Below are positions 10,581 through 21,963 of a stretch of 41,205 nt of DNA, one piece after another. The notes beneath the pieces were generated by a model, which was given only the letters and a program-made list of their open reading frames with translations, was not told where the DNA came from and made no database searches. The stretch is from Fomitopsis serialis (Eukaryota > Basidiomycota > Agaricomycetes > Polyporales > Fomitopsidaceae). Within the stretch, counting starts at the first letter, position 1. Each line of letters starts with the position of its first letter. The translations under genes and the position numbers were made by a program. The stretch is from assembly GCF_022376445.1 (NCBI RefSeq), contig NW_025955311.1:1-41205 (forward strand), read 5' to 3'.

Positions 10581-13500
10581 GACTATTCTAGTTCTATGAG
10601 GTCGGGAGAGTGGTCACAACGGTAAGAGTGTTTTGGAGGTGATCCTTGCCTTTGAACGCCTCTGAGGGAGAAGCGGGGTCTATTATATGTCGGTGGGCGT
10701 CGAGTGTACGCATTGATAGCTGCCAGGGAGTTGTGGAATCCTCAGAGATGCCTCGACCGCGTCCAATGGAAGACTGAGTGACCATGCCAGAGAGGACGTC
10801 GGAGATGCTGCGGTGATAGCGTCTTGCGTGCGCGAGGAATGGACGTGAATGGCGAAGGGCGCTGCGGGGGCAGACCCACCGCTGCCAGCATTCCCCGCGA
10901 TGACCCAGCGCCCAGCTACTCCGTCCATTGTAGACAGCGATCTGCTGTGTTTGGTGCGCGCTGGTGGTCTTGACAGACACGCATGCGTCGCCATGGATGA
11001 GGCAGACACCGCGCCACTGGGCTGGGTGCCGCATTATCGCTTAAGGAGCACACCAGGTCAGTCGATCATACCTTCCTGGAGAAACAGAGGACAGATGATT
11101 GTCGAAGGCACACCAGGACCGGAGCCCTGGCTGTCGGAGAGTGGCTTCGACGTCAGCAATGTCCCGACGTCAACGAGGCGCCGGACGTTGAAGGAGGAAT
11201 ACAAGAGACTAAGAGCGGAGAACACGCCTTCCTTCATGACGTCGAATTCGCCGAATTGAGCAACGCGGACCGCGGTGGTGGAGAATCTGCCAGCGCATGG
11301 TTGCTGGGTACGACAGTACTTTTGACATTGGCCATCCGATGAACTTGTGCTCGGACTGTGGCTGAAGCCTGCTAGTGAGGGCGCTTCGCGAACGAGGATC
11401 GCTCGACAGCACAAGCGCCGATTTTCGTGATCTGCTCATGACACATGTTAGTAGGTATATCACACCAGTCTGTGCTCGCAGTTATAGGACCATGGTGTCA
11501 ATCCCCGCGAATCCTGTACAGAACCTAGTGGTAGTGAACGCAATCATTGTGACCTCCAATTCGTCGTGAGCAGCGCTCACTCGCTCGCCCGAAGTTGAAT
11601 GTAGTCCCGCAAACTGGTAAGCCTCGCACTCACGCACCCAAGCACTTGGGATAGTTCCATTCTGATGATATCTAACACCCTCTTGCGAGAGCCTAGACCT
11701 CTCTAATCTACTCAACAAGAGAGATGTCATGTAAACATGGAGTTCTGCAGTAGAACATGCACTCACCAAGCTCCAATCGGCCGAAACACTCCGCCCAATG
11801 TCGAAAGCCTCCCGCGGTCTAAGAATAACTGAGGTCTATCGCCGTACAACTCTCTGCTCTATCGGAGAAGGTCTTGGTAACAGCTCCAAGGTGGGCATAT
11901 CAGCACAATGGCTACGCACGGATTGGAGATGGCAGGTTTACAGGAGACCTTGTGATGGATACTGGATCAAGCTCCAGTACGAAGTTCCTGATCGAAATCG
12001 CTGGTAAGACACTATCACGGACATAGAGCGGAGGGTTCCTACGTACCTGCTTGTTCGTCCAGGCTGCCATCAGATGGCTTGGTGTGGGGATCATCATGGA
12101 CAGCGTCCGAACGGGCACTGGAGACTTGACGCAAAGTCGCGCTAAAAACTCACGTTCTGCGCGTGACGCACTCCAGGATGATCGCAGGATCAGCGTTGCT
12201 GGAGCCAATGGCTGTGTGCGGCCCCTTGCATTCAACAGTTCCACGTTCCGGCTAACATGAACGCGTGCTGCCCAACTAGGTTGGAGGGCATTCTCGCGCA
12301 GATACGTCAACGCGAAGGACACACCCACGGGAAATGAGGCCTTCAACCCGCAGTTATGCATCATCATCCTGTAAGTGAGTCGTGGCAAAGTGAACAGTGT
12401 CACCAAGACCGTCAGCGCAGTCGCCATTAATGACACGTTGAGGCTTACCGGGAGACAAACACGACTCCTTAGCTTACGTCGGGACCTGCACTGCATTCGA
12501 TCCACGCACTTTCAACATTGGATGATCGCCAAGGTCATAGCCGAGCTGAAAGTCCAGAAGTTCTGACGTCAACCTCCTTGTCACCTTGTATCAATTACAC
12601 CGGGGGTACACGCGTGTGCAACGGCATAGCGGGATTAATGGCACATTTCAACCGATGGTAGTGTACGAAAGTGCAATCCGATGAGGGTCCAGAGTTATTT
12701 TGATAGTAAGGAGGTGTGTGTGGATGCTTGAAGTTATAACACGTCAAGACTGTCCTGGTACTACGGAGACCTGGAGGAGCGCTGGAGCGCTGAGCTGTGG
12801 AATGCGTCCCTTGAGATCACGTGTCACTCGCCACAAATCGTCCCAAACAGGCAAGGGGTCTCTTAACGAGTTTAAAGGAGTGTCGCGTCTTACTTATGCC
12901 CTTTCACCATGCTCAGTGGCAACAAGCTGGATTGTACTCCCCAGGCGCTGTACACAACAGTTTCCAACGGTCTCTGGGTCGATTGTTCCCTGCGAACCTG
13001 TTCTCGCGGTCCGTACTCGTCTTCAAAGCGGTGCCAAGAGGACCAATTCTCCACGCCTGTCTTTACAATCTTGGTATGTTGTCGAGATACAAGAGCACCT
13101 CCATGGAATATGTACATTCAAGCTCGTATTCTCTCCTTATCTGCGATTCTCTCGGGAGCGTATATCAAGTCTTATAGAGGTGAGCAATACAACTCAGGCT
13201 GACCGCTTGTGAGATATCTATCCTGCACTTTTGCTGATGCGGAAACACATCGATCCTTGCACCCAGGTGTCTCATCGTGACCCTCCGTACGCTTACGCAA
13301 GTGGCAGTTCACTCCGCTGAGTTTGAGAAGACCAGCGGGGATTCGTACCGAGCCAGGTGAGGATCCGCATGCTCGTGGCGGGTCATACAAGGGTTAGTAC
13401 CGCACACCAAGCTTATCAGCCTGCCTAGTTGGTTCCTAGCTCAGCATCGAAGCACCGTATGAGCTTCTCAGGCCCTCGACATTGACCCATCCGGGACCAT

Positions 13501-14028
13501 ATCGCCCATCGCGGAGGCCGAGCGGTGTTCTCAGTGCGAAAGAGGAAGTCGAGTGCAAGACAATGGGCGCTCGGTCTCTCGATAACCAGCACGATTGATC
13601 CGTCCCCCGGCCACGTTGTCATACCACGGTACTCATTGTCCGGACGCCAGACACCGCTCTTCATCGTTCTCGACGTCGTCCATGGTCTCGACGGCGACCG
13701 GAATCTCATCTGGACCACCGACTACGATGTCATACCTACCCATCATGTCCGAGCTCAATCCCGTCCCTCCCAGATGGTCCGCCCGGCCTCCACAGGCGTG
13801 CATTTCCCAACGGCCACGGCTCGTGCGAGGATGCCTCGTTGCTTCCGCATGCGAACTATGGGGTCCCGAAGACCTGGGCGTATTGAAAGTGCGTGGCTCG
13901 GGCACAGCACTAGCTGTATCCAGAGTCTTTAAGTAAGTGCGTCCTGGAGGAGGTGAGCATCCTGCGGATCATCTACCATCGCTCACGCTCAACACACCCC
14001 CAATATCCTCCCCTACGCCTCTCGCACC
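10581..14028. other. Unassigned 3.4-kb region
   Basis: No gene can be supported. Open frames of 60-200 codons occur on both strands without coherent splice joins. Of note: a plus-strand frame 10849-11259 ending in a basic TLKEEYKRLRAE stretch; a minus-strand frame 11912-12505 with one hydrophobic stretch; overlapping frames on both strands at 13425-13936 resembling the C-terminal part of a diverged fungal protein. A CT-rich leader (about 13985-14028) immediately precedes the next gene and is probably its 5' UTR. Confidence 0.4.
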
Positions 14029-15509
14029 ATGGGCATTCCTGCTGGTCCTGGAAGTGCTCTGTCCACGGAGGTATCCGTTCAGGATCGCAATGCGCTGCCT
14101 CAGTACGGCTTCGGCCCGGAGGTCGAGTTTGACAAGCTCGTCAGCAGCAACCCGTTCCTCTTCCGGGTGCACACGCCGCGCGAGCTCTCCCCATTCTATG
14201 ACCGCACAGATCCGTACTTCGTCGGTCCTCGGTTCGAGGAAGACTTCGCGTCGTCCAGCTTCTCGTCCCAGAGCGAGTCCTCGCCGTTCCGCAGCCCACC
14301 CGCACCCTCCTATGCCGACGCCGTGCAGCACATGGACTGGACAAGCCGTTCGTCTTCTCCGTATGTCTCGACGTCGTTCAGTTTTGCGTGGGCCATCTGG
14401 GAGGCGACGAGGAGATACCACCACAACATGAAGCACTCCGTCGAGATCGCGATCATAGATGCCCGCGCCGTCGCAGGACGCGCTGTCACGGCAGTCGAGC
14501 TGCTCAGGCAAGCGGATGCGAAGGAGTGCGTAACACACATTGACCAGCGGGGATGCGTACTGACTGTGCTTCCTTCAGTCGTCACACGGACCACTGGAAG
14601 TGGTACCGCTTTGCACTCGAGGCGCAGGACGTCCTCGTCTGGGGCTACGTCCCGGGCACGGCCGTGCTGGCCTCTGTACCTCTAACGCAGATGTTCACCA
14701 AGCTGCCTTCTTACTTCCTTCTCCCTGATGCGCCGACGCCCACCAACGGCAAGGACACATCCCTCTCGCGACTAGCCTGGGACTACACACGCAAGAAGCC
14801 AAGCTACCGACAGTTCTGCCAGGAGATGTCTGACCGCTTCCTGCGCATGCCAGTGGACCGCCGCATGCGGGACACCACCGCCGGCTCCGTCCGTCTCGCC
14901 CTCTGCCATCTGCGCCCATGGTTCCACCGGCTCGCGCTCGAGGACTTCACGACCGCGACGGTGACCGCGTGCGAGCTCGCGTTCGTCATCGCGCGTTGGA
15001 GCGGGCAGTGGTGGGTGCGGGAGCACCCCGAGATCCAGGGCCTCGTGCGGTGCATGGTGCACATCATCGGCGAGGAGGTGCGCGAGGCGCGCAGGGTGCA
15101 GGCCCTCGCGGACGCGACGCGCATGCAGGAGATCGTCGGCGGCCTGGAGCAGCTCGCGCAGCGGTACCAGATGCGCGAGCGCATGCGCAGGTGTCTCCCG
15201 CCGAGCTCGAAGGCGACGCCCGTCGAGACGAAGCCCGCGCTCGACCTGCTCATACCCAGCCCCGGTACTGCGACTACCGTCGCCGCTGTCACGGCCCTGT
15301 CTGGCCTGGACGTGGAGAGGGCGGCGCTTGGTTTCGCGGAAGAATCGGCGGAGGAACTCGAAGACGAGGCGGCACCCGGGTTCGAGTCCAGGACGGACGC
15401 GTTCGCGTGGTCCGCGTCTTGCCTGCTGACGGGCATCTTTATCGGCACGTTCTTCACGCTCTGCCTTTTCGCGCCCGACCGGAGGGCCTTGGCGCACCAT
15501 CTCGTATGA
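14029..15509 (+). CDS. Tail-anchored protein with ADP-ribosyltransferase-like motif layout
   Basis: Exons 14029-14525 and 14579-15509 (53-nt intron, gtgcgt...tcag) give 475 residues. Segments in order: LFRVHTP (Arg46), a Ser-rich loop, SPYVSTSFSFAWAIWEA (Ser-Thr-Ser at 114-116), a strand EIAIID (139-144), and ALEAQDVLVWGYVP (178-191). This R / S-T-S / acidic layout matches the R-S-E class of ADP-ribosyltransferase folds and fungal domains of the DUF7587 type (recalled, not searched). The acidic residue two positions before LVWG is Asp183, with Glu180 three before it, so activity is uncertain. The second half is helical with a likely coiled coil (about 345-390). A single transmembrane segment at about 443-464 followed by a short basic tail makes it tail-anchored. 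Function unknown; toxin-like secretion is not indicated, since no signal peptide is seen. Confidence 0.8.
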
Positions 15510-16299
15510 GGCGCCCTCGCGAAGTCGCCCTCTTGCTCATCCGCTCCGATATGCTTATCATCGCCTCCCACGTATGCCGTCTATGCGCCTCAGGCCTATG
15601 CTCCCATTCTCCAACATCGCACCCTTGGGTTGTTGTTGCCGCTTCTGCTTCTGCTTGAACTTAACCATAACTTATTCACTTCGTTCCTTCGCTTTCTTCG
15701 GATGTACCAAGAGTGTTGTTGTATTACTCGTATACTAAAGCAGATCCGGTGAATTCGTTTGCACCTGTTTGGACCAGCGCTTCTGTCTACGTCTGTGGCT
15801 GAGTAAAAGTCGATGTGGCCGATGCGCCGTTATGCCTCGTTATGCCTCGATGCGCCATTAGCCGTTACCAAGCTGCAGTAATCTATGTCTTTTTTCTGTG
15901 TTTTATGTAGACCATCGCTACCAATTGACTGTAAGTCTGCGGAAGCGCGACGCATCCCGACTGCCTTCCCGAATATTTACAGCAACTGGCTATTGCCTCA
16001 TTGAGCTGCTTTGTAACACTACCGCCCTCCGACTCGGTTCCAATCAAGTCGTTGTCCCCGCCCGCTCAGCGCATGGCTACATGCAGTGTTGCACGACGCC
16101 CTTCCCCTCTCTGCGTCTGTACCTCCTGTGTCATGCATTATGTGCCTCTACCCCTGTCTTCGTTATTGTCTCCCAAAATGGTAAGGCTGCCTGTTGTCTT
16201 TGTGTCGATCAGATCTAACGTGTTATTGTTATGCGTTCCACTGTATTTCTGCCCGCTGCCTGCCCGCCGTTTTTGACGTGCTGTCCCGCAACTCCCGCG
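15510..16299. other. Intergenic region left of the Helitron OB-fold pseudogene
   Basis: Contains the 3' UTR of the tail-anchored gene and CT-rich sequence. The Helitron 5' end (TC after an A) should lie here or further left, but I could not fix it. Confidence 0.4.
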
Positions 16300-17016
16300 A
16301 TGACCAACCTTCTTCTCTTCGGCTTTGTATCCCTCACCGACGGCCGTCGTTCATCACTTGAAGCGCTAACCGCCAACGCGGTACTTCGACGTTCCACAAC
16401 TACTACGCCACCTTGATCGAATGCTCGAACGGCAGCGACATTCCGGCTGAGCTGCGCGTGTACAGCCCTCCAAACGACACTGTCTTAGCTGACAATACTA
16501 TTGCTTACGTCATCGCGCGTGCCTACTGTCCTTCTGCCGGCTTTGCTTGATGCTATCCAGCTCACACCTTTCTACGGCGATCCATCTCTCGGGGACGAAT
16601 ATGATCAGAGCGTTCTGTCCTTCCCGCCCACCATCATCGGAACGGTTGCGTCCGCGTATGATGTGCTTGCAGACGGCCAATCAAAGTCATTCCCTGTTAT
16701 CGCCCATGAGCGCGTGCGCGACGAAAGTAAAACGTCTACTATTCAGTAAGTGTAATTACAACACTGTCTTCGCGCTTTCATTAAATCTCCCACTTACTAG
16801 GTGCATATACGACGCTTCGCCGCGATGGGCTACCGTTCCTGCTCCTGCCCCAATTCTACCGTATCTTTCCACGGCCAATGCTCGCGCGTACGTTCAGATG
16901 CGCGTGTTGGGTGTCGACCTTGAGCTCATTTCTTTCAACTTCGGCCCCTCTCCTGTCGCTGTCGGAGGTGGAACTCTACCCGGAGGCAGTCGATCATCGA
17001 CTGCTAACACTTTTTG
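16300..17016 (+). pseudogene. Helitron-associated OB-fold (RPA-like) protein, broken
   Basis: Starts at ATG 16300 with MTNLLLFGFVSLTDGRR. The conserved reading frame then jumps: after about 16391 it continues as FHNYYATLIECSNGSDIP and NTIAYVIARAYCPSAGF; after about 16540 as LLDAIQLTPFYGDPS and FPPTIIGTVASAYDV. A typical 55-nt intron (16746-16800) leads to CIYDASPRWATVPAPAP; after a CCCC run (16848-16851) the expected NSTVSFHGQCSRV lies in another frame, and the end LISFNFGP is back in the previous one. Such single-strand-DNA-binding-like proteins accompany Helitrons in several eukaryotes; for fungi I rely on memory of similar proteins next to Pif1 helicases. At least four frame changes mark it as dead. 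Confidence 0.65.
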
Positions 17017-17811
17017 AGCTCGCCCACATAGTTGATGCTATCGGTGAAGGTCCAGAAGTCTCTCTGCACCTCTTGCAACATGTATCCGACGACCAGCAGC
17101 TGATTGACTTCGTCTTCCCGACACATGTACTCGCCAATCCAATCGCCTGTCTAAAATGTTCGATGCTTGCTCCAACCAATAGGCAGATCGACCGGTACAA
17201 CAGCATTGTTCTCGACCACATTGATGAGACAAGCAGGACATACCTTGCGGCCGACTCTCTGAAGGAGGCAGACGACGCCGGCATCAACTCCCCCGACAGC
17301 ATATTTGACTACGTCACCCGCCAGAATCCCGCAGGTTTTCCTCCCCACTCGTTGACCGTGAAGGTTAACGCCGTCTAACGCTTGCTGCGCAATTTCTCCC
17401 TCGACCGTGGCTTGGTCAAGAACGTTCGCGTTGTTGTCATTGCGGTCGGCCCTCGTCTCGTCACAGTCCGCATTCTACGGGGTATTGCAGGTGTCAGTGT
17501 CATCGATGAACTTGAAGAAGACGTCCTCATACCTCGGATCACATTCTCTACCACCCTTTCCTCGGGCCATACACTCCTCCGTTGTCAGTTTCCTCTTGCG
17601 CGGCCGCCGGCATATGCAATGACATTCAACAGCTACTTACCAAGGGCTAACTCTTGACGCAGTGGGAGTAGACCTTACGAGACACGTGTTTTCACATGGA
17701 CAGCTGTACACCGCCCTTTCGCGCATATGTCACCGTGACCACGCAAGAATTTTGCTCAAACACGACGAATCCACTACTATCAATGTCACCTATGACGAAC
17801 TTCTACTATGA
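16986..17811 (+). pseudogene. Pif1-type Helitron helicase, C-terminal fragment
   Basis: The frame runs from about 16986 through FVFPTHVLANPIACLK, MLAPTNRQIDRYNS (the conserved APTN motif) and YLAADSLKEADDAG, then meets an in-frame TAA at 17376 where an aromatic codon is expected before RLLRNFSLDRGLVKNVRVVV. It continues in the same frame to TTLSSGHTLLRCQFPLA. A small insertion near 17628 breaks the QG-L-TLDAVGVDL region; the rest (FSHGQLYTALSRICHRDHAR, helicase motif VI) is in another frame and ends with TGA at 17809-17811. Motifs I-III and any Rep domain are absent. These are the C-terminal motifs of SF1B helicases used in rolling-circle transposition. Confidence 0.85.
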
Positions 17812-17848
17812 TGGTTTATGACTTTAATTACATTGATGTTCACTCAAC

Positions 17849-17883
17849 CGCCGGAGCGTAGCGATGGCGTCCCTTGTTTCTAG
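17849..17883 (+). repeat. Helitron 3' terminus: hairpin and CTAG
   Basis: CGCC (17849-17852) pairs with GGCG (17866-17869) around a 13-nt loop. CTAG (17880-17883), which fits the CTRR end of Helitrons, follows after 10 nt. The structure lies 37 nt beyond the helicase stop codon. The next base is A rather than the T expected at a fresh AT target, so the flank may have mutated. Confidence 0.65.
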
Positions 17884-20614
17884 ATAGTTATTAGGACCAG
17901 GCTCCAGCGCGCTGACTGGCTTGACCGCTGTATCATTTCCACCTTCATTCTCAGACGATGTCCTCCCTCGTGGTCCACACCTGTGCATTGCATCTGTAGC
18001 TGCATCACGCGCTGTTGTCGATAGTGTTTTTGGGGCCGACACGAACACGGGCAACGACGTGGAACACGCGGTGGACTCTTGACGATTCGGAAGGCGCCTC
18101 GCGTTGGACGCGCGAGAGCCTCGTTCCGTCGTGTCGTGCGCACACACGCTGTCACCTTCGCTTCGAGGATGTGGACAATCTCTTTCGCTGTTTGGTGCGC
18201 ACTGCGGAACGTTCTCGGGTGAGTGGTCGGTTCGCTCAAAACGTGCGCGTAAAGCTTCCGGTACTCAGCAGCGCTTTTGCCAGAATGGTTGAGGGACGAG
18301 TGCATGACCGGTGTTACCCTTCTGCTCACGGGTTCCGGTTCCGGTAACCCTCATTCGCCTCAGCGTTACTTGCAGGAAAGCTCGAAGACAAGGCCGAGCA
18401 AGAGGCTAAAGTCGACTGACTTTTGCCTTCCTCGATACGCTCTCTGGACGGGTTTGGTTAAGGCTGCCACCTCCGACCAACTGCTACCTGCTGGCTACCT
18501 GCACCCTAGTTCAACTCTAGTCAGCTACGAATCTGATGGTGGCCCAGATCCTCGTGGTGCGCGTTCATGCGCACGTCGCTCACATCGCGATGAGCTGCTA
18601 CATCGGCGTGTGGGAGGGGCCCGACGCGCGACCCTCGTCCCCATGTGAGATGCGCTGTCCGGCCGCATGCATCTGTCATGGACGTGAACTATGTCGACCT
18701 TCGACTTGAGCCGATGTCATGCGTAATCAATGGTTGACAGTCAGCTGGCAGTGAGTCTCCCGGTTATCGCATACCTGCTGTTCCCTATTAAACAGATAAT
18801 GAACTCCGTGGAGTACATGGAGAGCGTGCCTTGGTATGAATCCGTCCTTCCTCTCCTCAGCTGATGCTGCAACTCAATATCTAGTGTAATAGACACGGGT
18901 AACCCAGAATGCAGATGAGCAAATCACTGTCTTGCAATGGGAATCTCCCAGAGGGGCAGTTGGGACGATAAGTCCTCCCATCATCAAGGTGTCCCTGAAC
19001 CTGAGATCCGCCGATCCAGATTGCTAGATTCGCGCTTGGCAACGGAAGGCTCGCTCGGGGCGCCCGTCGCCATTCGGAAGGTTGGACTTTGGGCTGGACC
19101 GGTCACTTCACCCTACTTCACCGGTCATCCTCTGTGATTTTCGCTGACTGTGTTCATACCGCGTGGGCTACACTCGATGATTGCCACGGAAGTGACCTGA
19201 ACACGCCTTGGTCATCAGTCGGCTGCACTTTGGCTGCAGCCTTCTTAGGCAGCCTCCGGGGCCTTTCACTACGCCGTCGTCACGGTCTCGCTGGTAGGTC
19301 ACCAGATATCTGTCTCCTGCCTAGGCCTCGTAACTGAGCTGCTTGATGGTTTATTCTTTGGGTAGCATGTGGTCTCTTGCTGCTGCACTCAGCATATACT
19401 GCAGGCTCGAACCTGGTTGGAACGAACCAAGTTAGCTGATGTACACAGTTCCCATCAAGCCCAAGCGACGGCCGATGGGAAGCTCTGCAGGGCTTGTTTT
19501 TAGACATGCCCCACGCTTTCTTCCTCTTGACGTGCCCTCGTGGTCGCGCTGTGGTATGTAATCATCTCTTGCGTAGGTGGCGACCACGCTGGTTGCGCTG
19601 TGAGCTAACGTGCCGTCTGCTCCCTGACCTTTACTGCTACACGCAGAGACTCAGTATATTGCGATTACGTCGGCTCTCCGAAAGTCACATTCGGCGCACG
19701 GGTGTTGATTACGCAGGAGTGTGACTTATTTGTTGCATATGGGAGTGAGGACGCACGATACGGCCTGTACTAGGTACGCCCGTTGATTTTCACAGTGGTC
19801 AAATCCCAGATCTGATGGGATGGACAAGTGCACCGCTTGCGATCATGCGATCGGGGGCCGGGGCCCGGGGTCGATGCGGTCAAACTCAATATGGAACTTA
19901 TTTTGATAAAGTGGAATGGCCTGTGCACAAGGACGAACTTGATCAAGCAAGCCGGACAGATAGAATGATGATTGCCTCCTCCTGAGTTTCCGTTTGCCAG
20001 TGCTCTAAGAATGCTATGTTCAACAGACACCCCACCTGATGCATGTCGCTGAGTAACACAGCTGGCATACCGGGATGTCGCTCTCAGTGTCAACACAACA
20101 CAGGTACTTACGACAACGACAAGTATCACCTGAAGCAGATGCTGACAGCTGCACACAGACGCGACGCATGGTGCGCCTTTTCGTCCGCGCGGTCCTCCAT
20201 TCCCATGCCTCGTCACCGATGGTCACCTTGGTGGGTCATTCGGGCCTTTCTTATCATGTGCATTCCTACACTGAATGTATGAGAACGGCAAAGCTCCGCT
20301 TAGCCATGTATCCGGCGGGGGGACAGTGGATGAGCATGAGCATCATGCCTCCCACGAACTCAACATCGAACCAGAACGCCCAAACAGAAATGCACGTCCA
20401 TCCTGTGCCTCTGGTCGGCTGACTTGGCAGGTCGTAAACCTTGTTGACCGCCCGCTTCTGCGTATGCATTCCTCAGGCTGCCGCCAGATACGTCCAGCGA
20501 CCATCACATGGCCGACATTCGGCAGACAACCGTCTGTCTGCTCGGGCGTAGGTGCGCTGTCTAAGCCGTGGCTGCCCTCTAGTCTCCGTGCCTGAGCGGA
20601 CCCAGCTAGACAGG
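17884..20614. other. Unassigned 2.7-kb region
   Basis: No gene is supported. A minus-strand stretch (about 17900-18329) has coding-like composition (AAEYRKLYAHVLSEPT and following) but changes frame near 18150 and overlaps the Helitron end; I do not recognise it. A GC-rich block with GGCCGGGGCCCGGGG sits near 19857. The right part is the upstream region of the first thaumatin-like gene. Confidence 0.35.
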
Positions 20615-20620
20615 TATAAA
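20615..20620 (+). promoter_or_regulatory. TATA box of thaumatin-like gene 1
   Basis: TATAAA lies 78 bp before the ATG at 20698. The paralogue has the same element at a similar distance. Confidence 0.65.
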
Positions 20621-20697
20621 ATCCACGCTCGATGCATCCCACAAAACAACACGAGGGAGTCGCGACGGCAGTCCTCACATACACAACAATTCTCAGG

Positions 20698-21963
20698 ATG
20701 AAGAGCATTCTCGCAGCCTCCCTCGTCTTCGCTGCTGGCGCTGTCGCGGATCGTACTTTTACCGTCTACAACGGCTGTCCGTTCACTATCTGGTGAGTTA
20801 GATCGTGGTCTTCGTGCTCCACCTCCATCTGACCGTAGCACACTATCCCAGGCCGGCTGTGAGGCTCCTCGACTTTGCGCCCCGTTACCGCTTGCTGACC
20901 GTATGCTCACAATGTAGTACTACACCGGCGCCGGTACCTCCCGCCCTTCCTACCCCACAGGGTGAGTTCACTTGGCTTACATGTAACAGGCTTCTGCTAA
21001 CCCTCGACAATAGATGGGAGGCCGCGGCCTACACCCACGTCACTTTTTCGGTACCCGACGACTGGAATGCCGGACGTATCTGGGTGAGCCGATGGTTTGT
21101 AGCCGACGATGGACTACTCTAACAGGACACGACACGCAGGGTCGCCGTGACTGTGACTTCAGCATAAGCAATCCTGCTACTCAATGCGCCGACGGCGGCT
21201 GCAATGGCGGCCTCGAGTGTGCTCTCAGTGGCGGTACCGTGAGCGGCTGATTGATTCCATCATGTAACGGGATGTTCTGACGTCTGTCATCTCAGGGCGT
21301 GCCGCCTGCGACTGTCGCGGAGTTCACCCTTGGTGGAACCACTGGTGTCGACAATTACGACGGTAGGTTTTTTTGTTGACAGTATGCCATGTATTGACTG
21401 ATTGGCTTCATTCAGTATCTCTCGTCGACGGCTTTAACTTGCCCATGAGGATCGATAACAATGTTAACTGTGGCATTCCGAGTTGCCCAGTAGACCTTGG
21501 CCCGAACTGTACGTCGTCTGAAGCTGCACACTGTGTTTGGCTCATGGGCTCGCGCAGGCCCGGCTGCGCTAAAGGGTCCTTACGATTCCTCCGGTTACCC
21601 TGTCGGCTGCAAGAGCGCTTGCGACGCCAACCTCGACGGCGACCAGGGTATGTTTTCCGTATTTCGACAAATGATCACAAGTGTCTCATGTCATATGCAC
21701 AGCCAACTCGCCCAACTGCTGCTCGGGCCAGTACGACACCCCGACGACGTGCCCATCGTCCGGTGTCGCCTACTATTCCTACTTCAGTAAGTCCCAGTGG
21801 AGTAATCTGGCTGTCCGCGACTGATGGTAGGCTTGTCTTCACAGAGGACAACTGCCCCAACTCGTACGCATACGCCTACGACGAAAAGAGTGGCACTGCT
21901 CTCTGGACGTGCAACGCGAACCTTGGCGCCGATTACACCGTTACTTTCTGCCCTTCAAGTTAA
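20698..21963 (+). CDS. Secreted thaumatin-like protein 1
   Basis: Ten exons: 20698-20792, 20852-20858, 20918-20961, 21014-21083, 21140-21238, 21296-21362, 21416-21508, 21558-21647, 21703-21786, 21845-21963; 255 residues. A signal peptide (MKSILAASLVFAAGAVA) is followed by the family start DRTFTVYNGCPFTIW. The mature chain has 16 cysteines as in typical thaumatin/PR-5 folds, with WEAAAYTHVTFSVPDDW, GRIW-GRRDCDF and the CPNSYAYAYDE end. Such fungal proteins are secreted; beta-glucan binding or cleavage is known for some members but not shown here. Exon 2 is a 7-nt microexon (GCCGGCT) completing Trp-Pro-Ala; reading on through it would leave the conserved frame. Ends directly after the last Cys (FCPSS). 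Confidence 0.92.

Larger units (their letters stand above)
16300..17883 (+). mobile_element. Decayed, internally deleted Helitron
   Basis: Three linked parts in the same orientation: an OB-fold/RPA-like pseudogene, a Pif1-family helicase C-terminal fragment, and a terminal hairpin followed by CTAG. The Rep (HUH endonuclease) domain and helicase motifs I-III are missing, so the copy cannot move by itself. The left end is unknown; 16300 is only the first recognisable element. Confidence 0.7.

Noticed and set aside
11912..12505. 197-codon minus-strand frame with one hydrophobic stretch
   Set aside because: A possible intron lies inside it and only one weak membrane segment is seen; similarity to small fungal membrane proteins could not be shown.
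14772..15571. Long minus-strand open frames (242 and 255 codons)
   Set aside because: Antisense to the second exon of the tail-anchored gene; composition is that of a codon-bias shadow.
19395..19440. AGGTTCGAGCC on the minus strand resembling a tRNA B box
   Set aside because: No A box or cloverleaf pairing at the right distance.
19855..19875. GC-rich palindrome-like block (GGCCGGGGCCCGGGG)
   Set aside because: Imperfect and isolated; no coding, terminal-repeat or CTRR context.
20852..20960. Continuous open frame through the second intron of thaumatin-like gene 1
   Set aside because: It leaves the conserved family frame (YYTGAGT) and the same read-through has a stop in the paralogue.
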